Assembly: GCF_002251085.2 (NCBI RefSeq)
Contig: NZ_NOJZ02000001.1
Coordinates: forward strand, 310,001 to 374,000
Direction: 5' to 3'
DNA length: 64,000 nucleotides
From: Romboutsia maritimum
Lineage (GTDB): Bacteria > Bacillota > Clostridia > Peptostreptococcales > Peptostreptococcaceae
In this document: positions 9,501 through 17,760 of the stretch, one piece after another
Numbering within the stretch: the first letter of the stretch is position 1
Layout: every line of letters starts with the position of its first letter
Notes under the pieces: model-generated
Databases searched by the model: none
What the model was told of the DNA's origin: nothing
Seen by the model: the letters and a program-made list of their open reading frames with translations, nothing else
Translations under genes and position numbers: made by a program

Positions 9501-9640
9501 CCCTCATAGAATACAAAGCTAGGATCATTTTTACCCTTTTCTAAAGTTTTTTCTAATATGTCTATATCTTTCCAATACTCAGAAACTTCTGCCTCTGCTT
9601 GTTTTACAGAACTGTCTACTAATGACTCAAATTTTGCCAT
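6530..9640 (-). CDS. ileS: Isoleucyl-tRNA synthetase, IleS2 type
   Basis: The 1036-residue class I synthetase charges tRNA-Ile with isoleucine. The catalytic signature at residues 56-59 is GIHH instead of the usual HxGH, in the context NPGIHHVVARTLKD. The second signature KMSKS is present (KDGKKMSKSRGN), and the editing domain lies between about residues 200 and 400. Length and the swapped GxHH signature mark the eukaryote-like IleS2 group rather than the shorter IleS1. IleS2 proteins, especially those with GxHH, are reported to be highly resistant to mupirocin. A T-box leader precedes the gene and a strong terminator follows. No other ileS is seen in this window. Confidence 0.96.
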   Translation of the reverse strand: MAKFESLVDSSVKQAEAEVSEYWKDIDILEKTLEKGKNDPSFVFYEGPPTANGNPGIHHVVARTLKDWVCRYKSMSGYQVKRKAGWDTHGLPVEIQVEKELGLSDKQQIEEYGIDKFNKKCRESVFTFEKQWRAMTERMAYETDLDNPYITLDNNYIETVWWILNKFNKEGYVYEGHKILPYCPRCGTGLASHEVAQGYKEIKTNTVIAKFKRKGTENEYFLAWTTTPWTLPSNVALTINGEVDYLKVKQGEEIYYVSKPLANKVLGEDYEVIEEMKGATLEGIEYEQLMPFVETDKKAFFITLGDYVTTEDGTGIVHTAPAFGEDDYNLGRKYDLPVLQPVDETGKFTTTPWEGKFVMEDGLDVEIIKWLAHENKLFSKEKVAHNYPHCWRCQTPLLYYAKPSWYIEMTKLKDQLIANNKTVDWYPKFVGEGRFGNWLENLNDWAVSRSRYWGTPLNIWRCECGHKDSVGSREELAKKAIEDVNPETVELHRPYVDDIHLKCECCGKPMTRVTDVIDCWFDSGSMPFAQHHYPFENKENFEELFPADYICEGIDQTRGWFYSLLAISTFVMGKAPYKKVLVNDLVLDKDGKKMSKSRGNTVNPFELFDKYGADALRWYLLYVSPPWTPIRFDEEGLKEVQSKFLGTMKNVYNFFTLYANTDNINPNDFFVEYKDRPELDRWILSKFNNLKKEVEENLEIFEVNKTIRRIQAFINDDLSNWYIRRSRRRFWATELTEDKKAVYNTTYEILKELCELIAPFAPYMSEEMYRKLTNEVSVHLASYPRANESLIDAKLEEKMDLAKNLVTLGRASRETSRIKVRQPVQEVFVDGKYEPIISDIVDLIKEELNVKEVVFAKDLSEYMNYSLKPNFKVLGPILGSKMKFFAGALNKLNPSEVVPKLENGESLIVEVDGENFEFNKEHVLINISAKEGFNVTMENNLFVILDTTLNEELIAEGYAREFISKVQQIRKSSNFDVLDNIVIDYCSDGEISSAVNKFEDYIKTETLALEINRVEDETLEKHNLNDHMTGIKVIRK

Positions 9641-9708
9641 AATATCACCCTTTCTACTGATTATAATATTACTATGATTGTTATCTAAATTAACTTTGTT
9701 TATAACAA

Positions 9709-9965
9709 TAAAAAAACTCGTCCCCTAATAAAAGGGACGAGTATTGATCGCGTTACCACCCTAATTCCACATACAAATACGAATACATACTTATATGTAA
9801 CACTCTATAGTATAACGGCACTAACCGGCACAGCTTAATTGATTATATTCGTTCAGCCTACAGCTTAGGAGTGATTTTCAACTTTAATAAATTTATTGGT
9901 TCTCAGCTTATCCAATTCTCTGTAAAATCTTTTTAAAGCATACTGTCTCCATCATCGCTTTTATA
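9709..9965 (-). promoter_or_regulatory. T-box leader of ileS
   Basis: Reading the minus strand, the conserved T-box stretch TAGGGTGGTAACGCG is at 9749-9763. It is followed by the terminator hairpin ACTCGTCCC/GGGACGAGT (9716-9724 and 9734-9742) with a run of Ts. The antiterminator can form between the T-box bases and the left terminator arm. Upstream, the region to about 9965 is rich in paired segments typical of stem I. A GAATATAATCA segment there contains ATC, which is a candidate isoleucine specifier codon. The leader senses uncharged tRNA-Ile and permits ileS transcription when isoleucine charging is low. The usual C in GGTACCGCG is an A here. Confidence 0.9.
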
Positions 9966-10048
9966 TAATATATTTTGTTTTATACTATGAGATTTTATAC
10001 CAAGTTATTATAATAGTCAATATTTTTTTATCATATAATTAATATTAA

Positions 10049-10585
10049 TTATTCTAATGTACTTGCTATTTCTTCCGATTCAGCTTTATCTAAATTATAG
10101 ATTGTTGTTCCTTCAAATGCATTTAAGCATTTCTCATCTACATCATAGAATATTTCATCTATACTTCTCATTTCATCTTCGATTAATGATTTGAATTTGT
10201 TTCTAAACACTTTAAATTCCTTAACTAAAGAATCATATTCTTTTCTTATTTCTATAACACGATTATTTCCTTGTTCTATAATTTGTCTAGCTTTTAAGTC
10301 TGCTTCTTCAACTATTATTTTAGCTTTTTTATTTGCAGCTATACAAGTATCTTCTGCTGCACTTTGAGCTGTTATTAATGTTGCTTTTAATGTTTCTTCT
10401 ATATTCTCATACTTGCTAACTTGGTCTTGATATAATCTTAATTTTTCTTTAAGATCTAGGTTTTCTCTGTATAAAGTTTCAAAATCTTCTTTTACTATAT
10501 CTAAAAATTCATCTACTTCTTCTTCTTTATAACCTCTTAAAGATTTTTTAAATTCCTTATTTTCTATTTCGATTGGAGTTAACAT
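10049..10585 (-). CDS. divIVA: Cell division protein DivIVA
   Basis: The 178-residue protein begins MLTPIEIENKEFKKSLRGYK then EEEVDEFLD, the conserved membrane-curvature-binding head of DivIVA/GpsB proteins. The rest is a long coiled coil (about residues 35-150). DivIVA collects at strongly curved membrane at septa and poles and recruits division and sporulation partners. A GGAGGGG site precedes the ATG. It is the last gene of a ylm-type cluster (yggS-sepF-yggT-ylmH-divIVA), an arrangement conserved in Firmicutes. Transcription probably starts upstream of 14122 and runs through all of these genes. Confidence 0.95.
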   Translation of the reverse strand: MLTPIEIENKEFKKSLRGYKEEEVDEFLDIVKEDFETLYRENLDLKEKLRLYQDQVSKYENIEETLKATLITAQSAAEDTCIAANKKAKIIVEEADLKARQIIEQGNNRVIEIRKEYDSLVKEFKVFRNKFKSLIEDEMRSIDEIFYDVDEKCLNAFEGTTIYNLDKAESEEIASTLE

Positions 10586-10597
10586 TTATTCCCCTCC

Positions 10598-11383
10598 TTA
10601 TATAATTATCTTAGCCTGAACTTTTATTTTGCCCTTTTTAGTAAGGTCCCCTATCTTAGTAACCTTAGCTCTTCCTTTTCCCCTTACAGATATCAAAGAT
10701 CCTTCTTTAATTTCTTTTGATGGAGAAGTTATTTTTTCATAATTTACATTAACCTTTTCCCCATTAATAAACTTTAAACTATCTTGTCTAGATATATTAT
10801 ATAATCCACTTATAATACAATCAATTCTATCTGAAGATACTGTAAAGGATATGTCTTTATAATTAGGAGAATTATATATGATCTGTTCTCTTGTTATTTC
10901 TTTTATTTTCACATTATTTCTTGACACTTTTTCTAAATTCATAATTATGAAGTCACAAATATCATCACTAACTATTACTTGACAAAAGCTATCATGTATA
11001 ATTATATCTCCAACTTTTTCTCTTTTTATACCCAGGTTCATAAGAGCACCTAGATAATCTTTATGAGAAATATCACTAAATTTAAAATTACCTTCTATTT
11101 GTAAAAATCTAAGTTTATTTTGTACATCTTCATATTCCATATAATACGGATATATAAACACAGTACTTCTTTCACAATTAACATATCCGCCATCAACAGT
11201 ATATTTTATATCACTATTAGAATTTAAAATATCTATTGCATTTTTTATTTCATACGGATTTAGAAAATCTGTATTTCTAACATCATAATTTTTCAATGCA
11301 GCATTAGCTTTATCTATAACTTTGAACATTTTATTTTTTAAATCTATGTCTTTTAAATGATTCGTAAGTCTTGATTTGTCCAT
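10598..11383 (-). CDS. ylmH: YlmH-family S4-domain RNA-binding protein
   Basis: The 261-residue protein has the YlmH layout: an N-terminal domain of about 170 residues and a C-terminal S4 RNA-binding domain (about 175-250) ending VRGKGRAKVTKIGDLTKKGK. YlmH binds the large ribosomal subunit and rescues stalled peptidyl-tRNA in Bacillus; here that role is inferred. It lies 18 bases after yggT and 12 bases before divIVA. The ribosome site in front of the ATG is weak (GTAGAG), which suggests coupling to upstream translation. Confidence 0.9.
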   Translation of the reverse strand: MDKSRLTNHLKDIDLKNKMFKVIDKANAALKNYDVRNTDFLNPYEIKNAIDILNSNSDIKYTVDGGYVNCERSTVFIYPYYMEYEDVQNKLRFLQIEGNFKFSDISHKDYLGALMNLGIKREKVGDIIIHDSFCQVIVSDDICDFIIMNLEKVSRNNVKIKEITREQIIYNSPNYKDISFTVSSDRIDCIISGLYNISRQDSLKFINGEKVNVNYEKITSPSKEIKEGSLISVRGKGRAKVTKIGDLTKKGKIKVQAKIII

Positions 11384-11401
11384 TTTATATCAATTAATTC
11401 T

Positions 11402-11662
11402 CTACATTAAAATCTTTAGTAGAATTCTTTCTATTATTTGTAATAAAAAAACTGTAACTAAAGGTGAGATATCTATTGGTCCGTTCATATATTTATATAA
11501 TACAGACCTTACTGGTTCTTCTATAGGATAAGTTAAAGTCGTTAATATATCATATATTTTATTATCAGTTCCTCCAGGAAACCATGTTAGAAGACATCTT
11601 ATAATTATTAAAAATGTTATTAGTTTAAAAAGCTTCACTACTGCTATTGCTAATATACTCAT
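11402..11662 (-). CDS. ylmG: YggT/YlmG family membrane protein
   Basis: The 86-residue protein has two hydrophobic spans (about 1-25 and 60-85) around the family motif IIIRCLLTWFPG, followed by a proline-containing loop TYPIEEPVRSVL. YggT/YlmG proteins are small membrane proteins next to sepF in many Gram-positive bacteria and in chloroplast relatives, with a proposed role at the division site. It sits between sepF and ylmH with short gaps, so it is part of the division cluster. Confidence 0.9.
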   Translation of the reverse strand: MSILAIAVVKLFKLITFLIIIRCLLTWFPGGTDNKIYDILTTLTYPIEEPVRSVLYKYMNGPIDISPLVTVFLLQIIERILLKILM

Positions 11663-11677
11663 ATTAAAACCCCTTTA

Positions 11678-12142
11678 CTATTTATTTTGCCAAGGGAAAA
11701 ATGCCTTACTTTCTAATTCTTTTTTCATATTTGCATCTATATCAACATTGTTTGGTGCTAATATAAATATTGCTCTAGATACTTTTTGCATACTTCCATC
11801 TAGTACATAAACTGCACCATTCATAAAGTTAAATATAGATTTACGTGTTTCAACATCATCTAATAAGCCTTCTAAATTAACTATAACTGCTCTTCTTTGT
11901 TTAAGATGGTCTGCTATAACTGTAACTTCTTCGTATTTTTTTGGCTCTACTATTACAACTTTCATTTGACTAGTTGTGTGTAAATTTACAATTTTACTTC
12001 CTTTAGAATGATTTATAGAATTAAACTCACTATTTATATCTTCTTCTTGTTCTAACTCTTCAACAACATCTTCTATGTCATCATAATCTTCCTCATCGTC
12101 AACCATCCAATTTTTAAATTTAGATATTAATCCATCTCCCAT
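11678..12142 (-). CDS. sepF: Cell division protein SepF
   Basis: The 154-residue protein has an N-terminal amphipathic membrane anchor (MGDGLISKFKNWM), an acidic linker of about 50 residues, and a C-terminal SepF domain from residue 58 with the segments KYEEVTVIADHLKQRRAVIV and FLNFMNGAVYVLDGS-like core. SepF polymerises into rings, binds the FtsZ C-terminal tail and anchors it to the membrane. This matters here because no ftsA is present near ftsZ in this window. An AGGAGG-like site precedes the ATG, and the gene lies 34 bases after yggS. Confidence 0.95.
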   Translation of the reverse strand: MGDGLISKFKNWMVDDEEDYDDIEDVVEELEQEEDINSEFNSINHSKGSKIVNLHTTSQMKVVIVEPKKYEEVTVIADHLKQRRAVIVNLEGLLDDVETRKSIFNFMNGAVYVLDGSMQKVSRAIFILAPNNVDIDANMKKELESKAFFPWQNK

Positions 12143-12176
12143 TACTAATAGCCTCCTTCGTATTTATTATTTATAC

Positions 12177-12881
12177 TTATTTTTTATCGTAGTTTCTTGC
12201 TCCAAATATAGATGTTCCTACTCTTACCATACTTGAACCTTCTTCTATAGCGATTTCATAGTCGTTGCTCATGCCCATAGATAAAACATCCATATCAACA
12301 TTGTCTATTTGCAACTTATCTATTTCTAAAGATAACTCTTTAAGTCTTCTAAATACACTTCTTACTTCTTCTTCATCTTCTGTAAAAGGTGCCATAGTCA
12401 TAAGACCTTTAATTTTTATATTTTTATAATTAGACGAAATATTTTTTATAAACTCAATAGAATCTTTTTCATCAATTCCATGTTTAGTTTCTTCTTTAGA
12501 TATATTAACCTGAATTAAACAGTTTATAGTTCTTTCTATTTTTTCAGCTCTTTTTTGAATTTCTTCACATAAAGCTTGTCTATCTAAAGAATGTATCATA
12601 TGCACTTTGTCGATTATATATTTTACTTTGTTAGTTTGTAATGTTCCTATTAAGTGCCAATTAACTTTATCACCTATAATTTTATACTTTCTATCTAATT
12701 CTTGAGGTTTATTTTCACCTACATCTGTTACACCATTTTCAATTGCCTCATTAATTGCATCTACATCTACTGTTTTAGTAACCGCCAGTAAAGTTACATC
12801 TTTACTTAATCTATTAACTTTTTCAGATGCTTTTTCTATATTCTTTCTTACATTATCTAAATTTTCTTTAATAGATTCCAT
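12177..12881 (-). CDS. PLP homeostasis protein, YggS/YlmE family
   Basis: The 234-residue single-domain alanine-racemase-like TIM barrel carries the PLP-lysine motif LLAVTKTVD near the N-terminus. Further family segments are GVTDVGENKPQEL, WHLIGTLQTNK and LSMGMSNDYEIAIEEGSSMVRVG near the C-terminus. YggS/PLPBP proteins bind pyridoxal phosphate and keep free PLP in balance; no clear enzyme activity is known. It lies 8 bases after the HlyD-like gene and before sepF, the usual Firmicute order. Confidence 0.95.
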   Translation of the reverse strand: MESIKENLDNVRKNIEKASEKVNRLSKDVTLLAVTKTVDVDAINEAIENGVTDVGENKPQELDRKYKIIGDKVNWHLIGTLQTNKVKYIIDKVHMIHSLDRQALCEEIQKRAEKIERTINCLIQVNISKEETKHGIDEKDSIEFIKNISSNYKNIKIKGLMTMAPFTEDEEEVRSVFRRLKELSLEIDKLQIDNVDMDVLSMGMSNDYEIAIEEGSSMVRVGTSIFGARNYDKK

Positions 12882-12889
12882 TTTTTCAC

Positions 12890-14122
12890 CTACTTTATTC
12901 TCATATTTTTACTTATAATATTAGGTTTTAAAATAATTTTATCATATATGTTTATACTTTTACTATCCTTACTGTCATCATTATAACAATCTATGAATAT
13001 AAAATTATCATCTTCATATGCAATTTTATATAACTCAACAAAGTTTACAGTTTTAGACTCTTCATCTATAACGTATACACCTCGCTTAGTTCCTATTTTT
13101 TCCACAGAAGTTTTAGGTACTTTTAAACCTTCCATTTGCCTATATATTATATCAAATTCTTTAACTCTTGTATCGTAAATTCCAACATTTTGATTACTTA
13201 TTTTCAATATGATTATAAAATTTTCTTTATCATCATATATTTTCTCTACTTTCGAATCAATTTCTTGTTTATCATTCCTTAATTTTATATTTTGATTTAG
13301 CTTAAAATTTTTTACTTCATCCTTATCAACACATATTGCCACATAGTAATTATAATTGTCAACTACTCTTAAAATAGTTTCACTCTGATTTACATCTTCT
13401 CCATCTTTCTTTACTTCTTCATATTGATTATCGGTATTTTGTATATCCTTTTTAGTTATTTCATTAATTTTATCGTATGTAAATTTATCTTCCTTTCCAT
13501 CGAATTTGTATGATATTATTCCTGATATACTTGAACTCAATTTTAAAATTCCTTTTTCTTTCTGTAAAATCAGCATTTTTATTTGTTCTTCTTTTGTTTT
13601 TAATTTTATTGAATCAATATCATTATTAAGTAAATCATTTCTTTCTTTTATATCTTTATTTGCTTTTTTTATATCTTCATTTATTCCATCATAGTCATTA
13701 TTTAATAAATTAGTTTGAATTTTATCACTACTTGAATTAATATTTTTATTTAAAACTTCTATATCCTTACTAGATATATTACTTTCACCCGTTTTTAATT
13801 TATCAATTTCTTTATCTAATTTATCTATTTTTTTATTAATATCTTTATCTGTGTTTTCAGAACTTATTTGGGCTACTTCTTGAGACTTTTTAACCTTTTC
13901 TCCTTCTTTAACTAACAAATTTACACTTCCATCTATGTCAGATTTAACTATATATTCATCTCTTATAATAAGTCCTTTTTTTGTAATCTTAGCTTCTAAA
14001 TTTTCACTTTGTAATACTAAAGTATCTACATTCTTACTTATAAACTCCATTCCTATTTGAAACATTAAATAAATAAAAACTCCTAAAATAAGAATTTTAG
14101 AATATTTTAATTTTCTCAACAT
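12890..14122 (-). CDS. HlyD-like membrane-anchored protein with coiled coil
   Basis: The 410-residue protein has a single N-terminal membrane span (about residues 10-30), a lipoyl/biotinyl-like half motif around VKSDIDGSVNLLVKEGEKVK, and a long Lys/Asp-rich coiled coil (about 100-200). A beta-rich C-terminal region contains GLKVPKTSVEKIGTKRGVYV. This is the architecture of periplasmic adaptor (HlyD/EmrA) proteins, here without an adjacent transporter. Such genes occur upstream of yggS-sepF in Peptostreptococcaceae; the function there is unknown. An AGGAGGTGA site precedes the ATG. Confidence 0.75.
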   Translation of the reverse strand: MLRKLKYSKILILGVFIYLMFQIGMEFISKNVDTLVLQSENLEAKITKKGLIIRDEYIVKSDIDGSVNLLVKEGEKVKKSQEVAQISSENTDKDINKKIDKLDKEIDKLKTGESNISSKDIEVLNKNINSSSDKIQTNLLNNDYDGINEDIKKANKDIKERNDLLNNDIDSIKLKTKEEQIKMLILQKEKGILKLSSSISGIISYKFDGKEDKFTYDKINEITKKDIQNTDNQYEEVKKDGEDVNQSETILRVVDNYNYYVAICVDKDEVKNFKLNQNIKLRNDKQEIDSKVEKIYDDKENFIIILKISNQNVGIYDTRVKEFDIIYRQMEGLKVPKTSVEKIGTKRGVYVIDEESKTVNFVELYKIAYEDDNFIFIDCYNDDSKDSKSINIYDKIILKPNIISKNMRIK

Positions 14123-14275
14123 TTCACCTCCTACTCTTAATATAATTTCTTCGTTTAATAACCTATCTCCTTGTTTATATAAGAATAGAGGTAAATATTT
14201 TTTATTTTTATAAATATTTTTTCATAAAAGGTAACATATTTCATTTTCTTTTCATATATATTATATTGAGGTTAA

Positions 14276-14313
14276 TTTAAAATGACTCTTGAAATCTCAA
14301 GAGTCATTTTAAA
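14276..14313 (-). terminator. Terminator of the AGCS symporter gene
   Basis: A perfect stem AAAATGACTCTTGA/TCAAGAGTCATTTT with a 4-base loop lies just after the symporter stop codon. The T tract on the minus side is short. Confidence 0.7.
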
Positions 14314-14317
14314 TTAT

Positions 14318-15796
14318 CTATTTTAAGTTTTGTTTATTTTTTTCTACCCAGAAATCAGCATTTTTTATACCTAACTTAATAGGATCAAATGAAATTTGTT
14401 CCCTTGGTACTCCGGACTTTAATTGACTTTCATAGTCATTAAAGCACTTAATAACTACATTTGATAAAGCAATTATAGCTATTAAGTTAAGCCATGCCAT
14501 ACTACCTACTCCAATATCACCCATTTGCCATGCAAGATTAGCAGTTTTAACACAACCAAATACTGTAGCACCTAATAATAATACTCTTAATAAATTTATT
14601 AATATTTTACTACTACTTCCTCCAGTTATTTTCTTAGCTATATAAGTTAAGTTAACTTCAGCTATATAATAGTAAGCCATTAATGTTGTAAATGCAAATA
14701 AGAATAATGCAATTGACACGAACGCTCCTCCAAATCCAGGAATCAAGGTATTTACTGCTGTTTGTGTAAATGCTGGACCAAATTCTACTCCTGGTAAATT
14801 TTCAACTATCATAGCTCCTGACCCATCTAATACATTATAGCTACCTGTCATTAATATCATAAATCCAGTTGCTGAACATACAAATAATGTATCAACATAT
14901 ACTGAAAATGCTTGAACAAAACCTTGTTTTGCTGGATGAGATACTTCTGCTGCTGAAGCTGCTTGTGGACCTGTACCTTGACCAGCTTCATTTGAGTAAA
15001 CTCCACGTTTTACTCCCCAAGCTATTGTAGAACCTATAATACCTCCAAAAGCTTGCTCTGCACCAAATGCGGATTTAAATATTAATGCTATAACTGCTGG
15101 TAATTTTTCTATATTAACTATAATTATAGCTAAAGCCATAAGAATGTATAAACCACCCATAAGTGGAACTATTAATTCTGCTGCTGAACCTATTCTTTTT
15201 ATTCCACCAAATATAATAAGACCTAATAAAGCAACTAATATACCTGCTATTATCCATGAGTTAATTCCAAATGAATTCTTCATCGCTACTGCAATTGAAT
15301 TTGATTGAACCCCTGGCAAAAATAATCCTGTTGCAAATACTGTAACTATTGCAAATACTATTCCATACCATTTAGAAAAAGTCGTATTTCCTAAACCTTT
15401 TTCAATATAATATGCAGGACCTCCACGGTATTGACCTTCATGTTCTTCTTTGTAAATTTGACCTAATGCTGATTCTGCAAATGCTGAACCTGCTCCTAAA
15501 AACGCTATAGTCCACATCCAAAATAATGCTCCTGGTCCACCCATAGCTATTGCAGTTGCAACCCCAGCAATATTACCTGTTCCTATACGCCCAGCTAATG
15601 CTGTACATAACGCTTGGAAAGAAGAAATACCTTGTTCTGATTTTTCTCCTTTAAAAAGTAATGTTACCATTTCTTTAATATTTCTTAATTGAGAAAAACG
15701 AGTTCTAAAAGAAAAATAAATTCCAGCACCTAAACAAAAATATATTAAAAAATTACTCCAAATTATATTATAAATCGAGTTAATAATACCTTCCAT
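14318..15796 (-). CDS. Alanine/glycine:cation symporter (AGCS family)
   Basis: This 492-residue protein has about eleven membrane spans. The AGCS signatures are GTGNIAGVATAIAMGGPGA near residue 72 and SNEAGQGTGPQAASAAEVSHPAKQG around residue 268. It imports alanine, glycine or a related small amino acid with sodium; which one is not readable from sequence. The start has a GGGAGG site. It is a single-gene unit. An inverted repeat (TTAAGCCATT at 15862 and AATGGCTTTAA at 15912) lies in its leader, but there is no glycine riboswitch. D-alanine demand by the wall and germination by amino acids are possible contexts, as inference. Confidence 0.92.
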   Translation of the reverse strand: MEGIINSIYNIIWSNFLIYFCLGAGIYFSFRTRFSQLRNIKEMVTLLFKGEKSEQGISSFQALCTALAGRIGTGNIAGVATAIAMGGPGALFWMWTIAFLGAGSAFAESALGQIYKEEHEGQYRGGPAYYIEKGLGNTTFSKWYGIVFAIVTVFATGLFLPGVQSNSIAVAMKNSFGINSWIIAGILVALLGLIIFGGIKRIGSAAELIVPLMGGLYILMALAIIIVNIEKLPAVIALIFKSAFGAEQAFGGIIGSTIAWGVKRGVYSNEAGQGTGPQAASAAEVSHPAKQGFVQAFSVYVDTLFVCSATGFMILMTGSYNVLDGSGAMIVENLPGVEFGPAFTQTAVNTLIPGFGGAFVSIALFLFAFTTLMAYYYIAEVNLTYIAKKITGGSSSKILINLLRVLLLGATVFGCVKTANLAWQMGDIGVGSMAWLNLIAIIALSNVVIKCFNDYESQLKSGVPREQISFDPIKLGIKNADFWVEKNKQNLK

Positions 15797-16050
15797 AATA
15801 TACCTCCCTTAATTTTCATATTCTTCTATTTTTATTTTTATTTTTATAAAATATTACAAACTTAAGCCATTGTTACTTTTATTATTGCAAATTAATATAT
15901 TCTTATTCTTTAATGGCTTTAACCTTATATAATATACTATTCCAGAAAAATTTTTAAGTTCCTTTATATTTCAAAATATTCAGAAAATTAAATATATCAA
16001 AAAAAATAATTCATTTCTTTTTATTCAATTTATAAACTAAAAATAAATAC
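15797..16050. other. Intergenic region upstream of AGCS gene
   Basis: This AT-rich stretch holds the AGCS promoter region and a spaced inverted repeat (15862-15871 with 15912-15922). I see no gene, riboswitch or mobile element here. Confidence 0.6.
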
Positions 16051-16102
16051 ATATAGAAAGGTTAAATAAATACTGTATTATAATTATTCAACCTTTCTAT
16101 AT
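16051..16102 (-). terminator. Terminator of spoIVA
   Basis: Long arms ATATAGAAAGGTT and AACCTTTCTATAT pair seven bases beyond the spoIVA stop. The T tract on the minus strand is interrupted (TATTTATTTTT). Confidence 0.65.
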
Positions 16103-16108
16103 TTGTTT

Positions 16109-17581
16109 TTATAACAAAATAGTTATAATATTCATGCTTCCTTCATTTATAATTTTTTGAAGAGTTTTTTGTATTTTCACTCTTATTTCTTCTGGCATTG
16201 TATACAATTTACTTTGTAACTGTTCTTTAACTAAATCATGTAGAGATTTTCCAAACATATTTGATTCCCATATTTCACTAGGATTTTGTTCAAATTCGTC
16301 TAATAAATATTTAGCCATATCTTCACCTTGATTTTGATTTCCTACTATAGGTGATACTTCTGTAGATATATCTGCCTTAATTATATGAAGAGATGGAGCA
16401 TTAGCTTTTAATTTTACTCCATATTGTTTTCCTTGTTTTATAATTTCTGGTTCTTCTAGACTAAGCTCATCTAATGAAGGTGCAACTACTCCATATCCTT
16501 TAGTTTTTGCATCTATTAATGCACTTTCAATCTTATCATACTCAGTTTTAACTTTAGATAACTTAGTTATTAAATTTAAAAGTTGATAGTCTCCATCAAT
16601 CTTAAATCCACTTTTTTCTTCTAATACATTGTAAAATAAATCTTGTTTAGTTCCTAAATCAATAGTTATTACTCCTTCTCCGAGTTCTACATTATCTACT
16701 TGTGTATCATCTAAAAATTCTAACTCAGAAAATCCAGCTACTATACTATCTATATCTCTTATCTTTCCTATTTCAGCTATACTTTGTTTTAATGTAGATA
16801 TTATATTATTTTTAATCCAGTGATTTCTTTCTAAGCCTTCTACCCATTGTGGTAAATTTATTCTTATTTCTGTTAATGGAAAATCATATAGTATAGCTTC
16901 CATAACTTCTTCTATCTCATCGTCTTCCATTTCTTCTACATTTACTGGTACTATTGGAACTTCATATTTTTCCTCTAATTCTTTTCTCAATAAAATAGTA
17001 TCCTCACTATTTGGATTAAGAGTATTTAATACAACTGTAAATGGCTTTTTAATAGCCTTTAATTCATTTATTACTCTTTCTTCTGCATTTACATAATTCT
17101 TTCTTTCTATTCCTGTAACAGAACCATCAGTTATAACTACTACTCCTATAGTTGAATGGTCTCTTATAACCTTTTTAGTTCCTATCTCTGCTGCTTTTTC
17201 AAAAGTCATAGCCTCTTGAGACCATGGAGTTGAAACAAGTCTTTGTTTGCCTTCTTCTTCGTGACCTAAAGCCCCGTCAACTATGTATCCTACACAATCA
17301 ACCATTCTTACTTTTAAAGATACTGTGTCTTTAATTTTTATTTCTACCCCATCTGCTGGTACAAATTTGGGTTCTACTGTCATTATTGTTTTTCCTGATC
17401 CACTTTGAGGTATTTCATCTTGAGTTCTTTCTCTTTTGAATTCATTTTCTATGTTAGGTAATACAAGGGTTTCCATAAATTTTCTTATAAACGTAGACTT
17501 TCCTGTTCTTACAGGCCCAACTACCCCAATATATATGTCCCCTTGAGTTCTTTTTGCTATATCTTCATATATGTTATTCAT
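16109..17581 (-). CDS. spoIVA: Stage IV sporulation protein A, coat morphogenetic ATPase
   Basis: The 490-residue protein begins MNNIYEDIAKRTQGDIYIGV with the P-loop GPVRTGKST next. It continues through the TRAFAC-type regions (VDCVGYIVDG, VVLNTLNPNSED) to the conserved C-terminus that binds the forespore membrane anchor SpoVM. SpoIVA hydrolyses ATP and polymerises on the forespore surface as the base of the coat. I chose the ATG at 17581 because AGGAGGGG stands 6-7 bases before it; the ATG 18 bases upstream lies in front of that site. The order der-plsY-gpsA-spoIVA resembles Bacillus and other clostridia. A possible sigma-E promoter lies at about 17655-17663. Confidence 0.97.
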   Translation of the reverse strand: MNNIYEDIAKRTQGDIYIGVVGPVRTGKSTFIRKFMETLVLPNIENEFKRERTQDEIPQSGSGKTIMTVEPKFVPADGVEIKIKDTVSLKVRMVDCVGYIVDGALGHEEEGKQRLVSTPWSQEAMTFEKAAEIGTKKVIRDHSTIGVVVITDGSVTGIERKNYVNAEERVINELKAIKKPFTVVLNTLNPNSEDTILLRKELEEKYEVPIVPVNVEEMEDDEIEEVMEAILYDFPLTEIRINLPQWVEGLERNHWIKNNIISTLKQSIAEIGKIRDIDSIVAGFSELEFLDDTQVDNVELGEGVITIDLGTKQDLFYNVLEEKSGFKIDGDYQLLNLITKLSKVKTEYDKIESALIDAKTKGYGVVAPSLDELSLEEPEIIKQGKQYGVKLKANAPSLHIIKADISTEVSPIVGNQNQGEDMAKYLLDEFEQNPSEIWESNMFGKSLHDLVKEQLQSKLYTMPEEIRVKIQKTLQKIINEGSMNIITILL

Positions 17582-17654
17582 ATAATTCCCCTCCTGCATA
17601 TAATTTCTTATTAAATTATATTTTGTTTGTTTAACTAATATTACAAAAATAAAA

Positions 17655-17663
17655 TTTCGTATG
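17655..17663 (-). promoter_or_regulatory. Possible sigma-E -10 box for spoIVA
   Basis: CATACGAAA on the minus strand, about 75 bases before the spoIVA start, resembles the sigma-E -10 consensus CATACAnT. No good -35 box can be assigned. The call rests partly on spoIVA being sigma-E dependent in other spore formers. Confidence 0.35.
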
Positions 17664-17734
17664 TAATCTACGCTTATTTTTTAAGATATCTCCCTTTATT
17701 AATATTATGTTTATCAAACTTTTATGACATTAAA

Positions 17735-17760
17735 AAAGCTAGGATTAAAATCCTAGCTTT
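17735..17760 (-). terminator. Terminator overlapping the gpsA stop
   Basis: AAAGCTAGGATT and AATCCTAGCTTT form a perfect 12-bp stem around a two-base centre, followed on the minus strand by a T run. It includes the gpsA stop codon, so spoIVA downstream needs its own promoter. Confidence 0.8.

Noticed and set aside
15797..16050. Glycine riboswitch ahead of the AGCS symporter
   Set aside because: AGCS genes often have one, but I see no conserved glycine-aptamer core or expression platform here, only a spaced inverted repeat.
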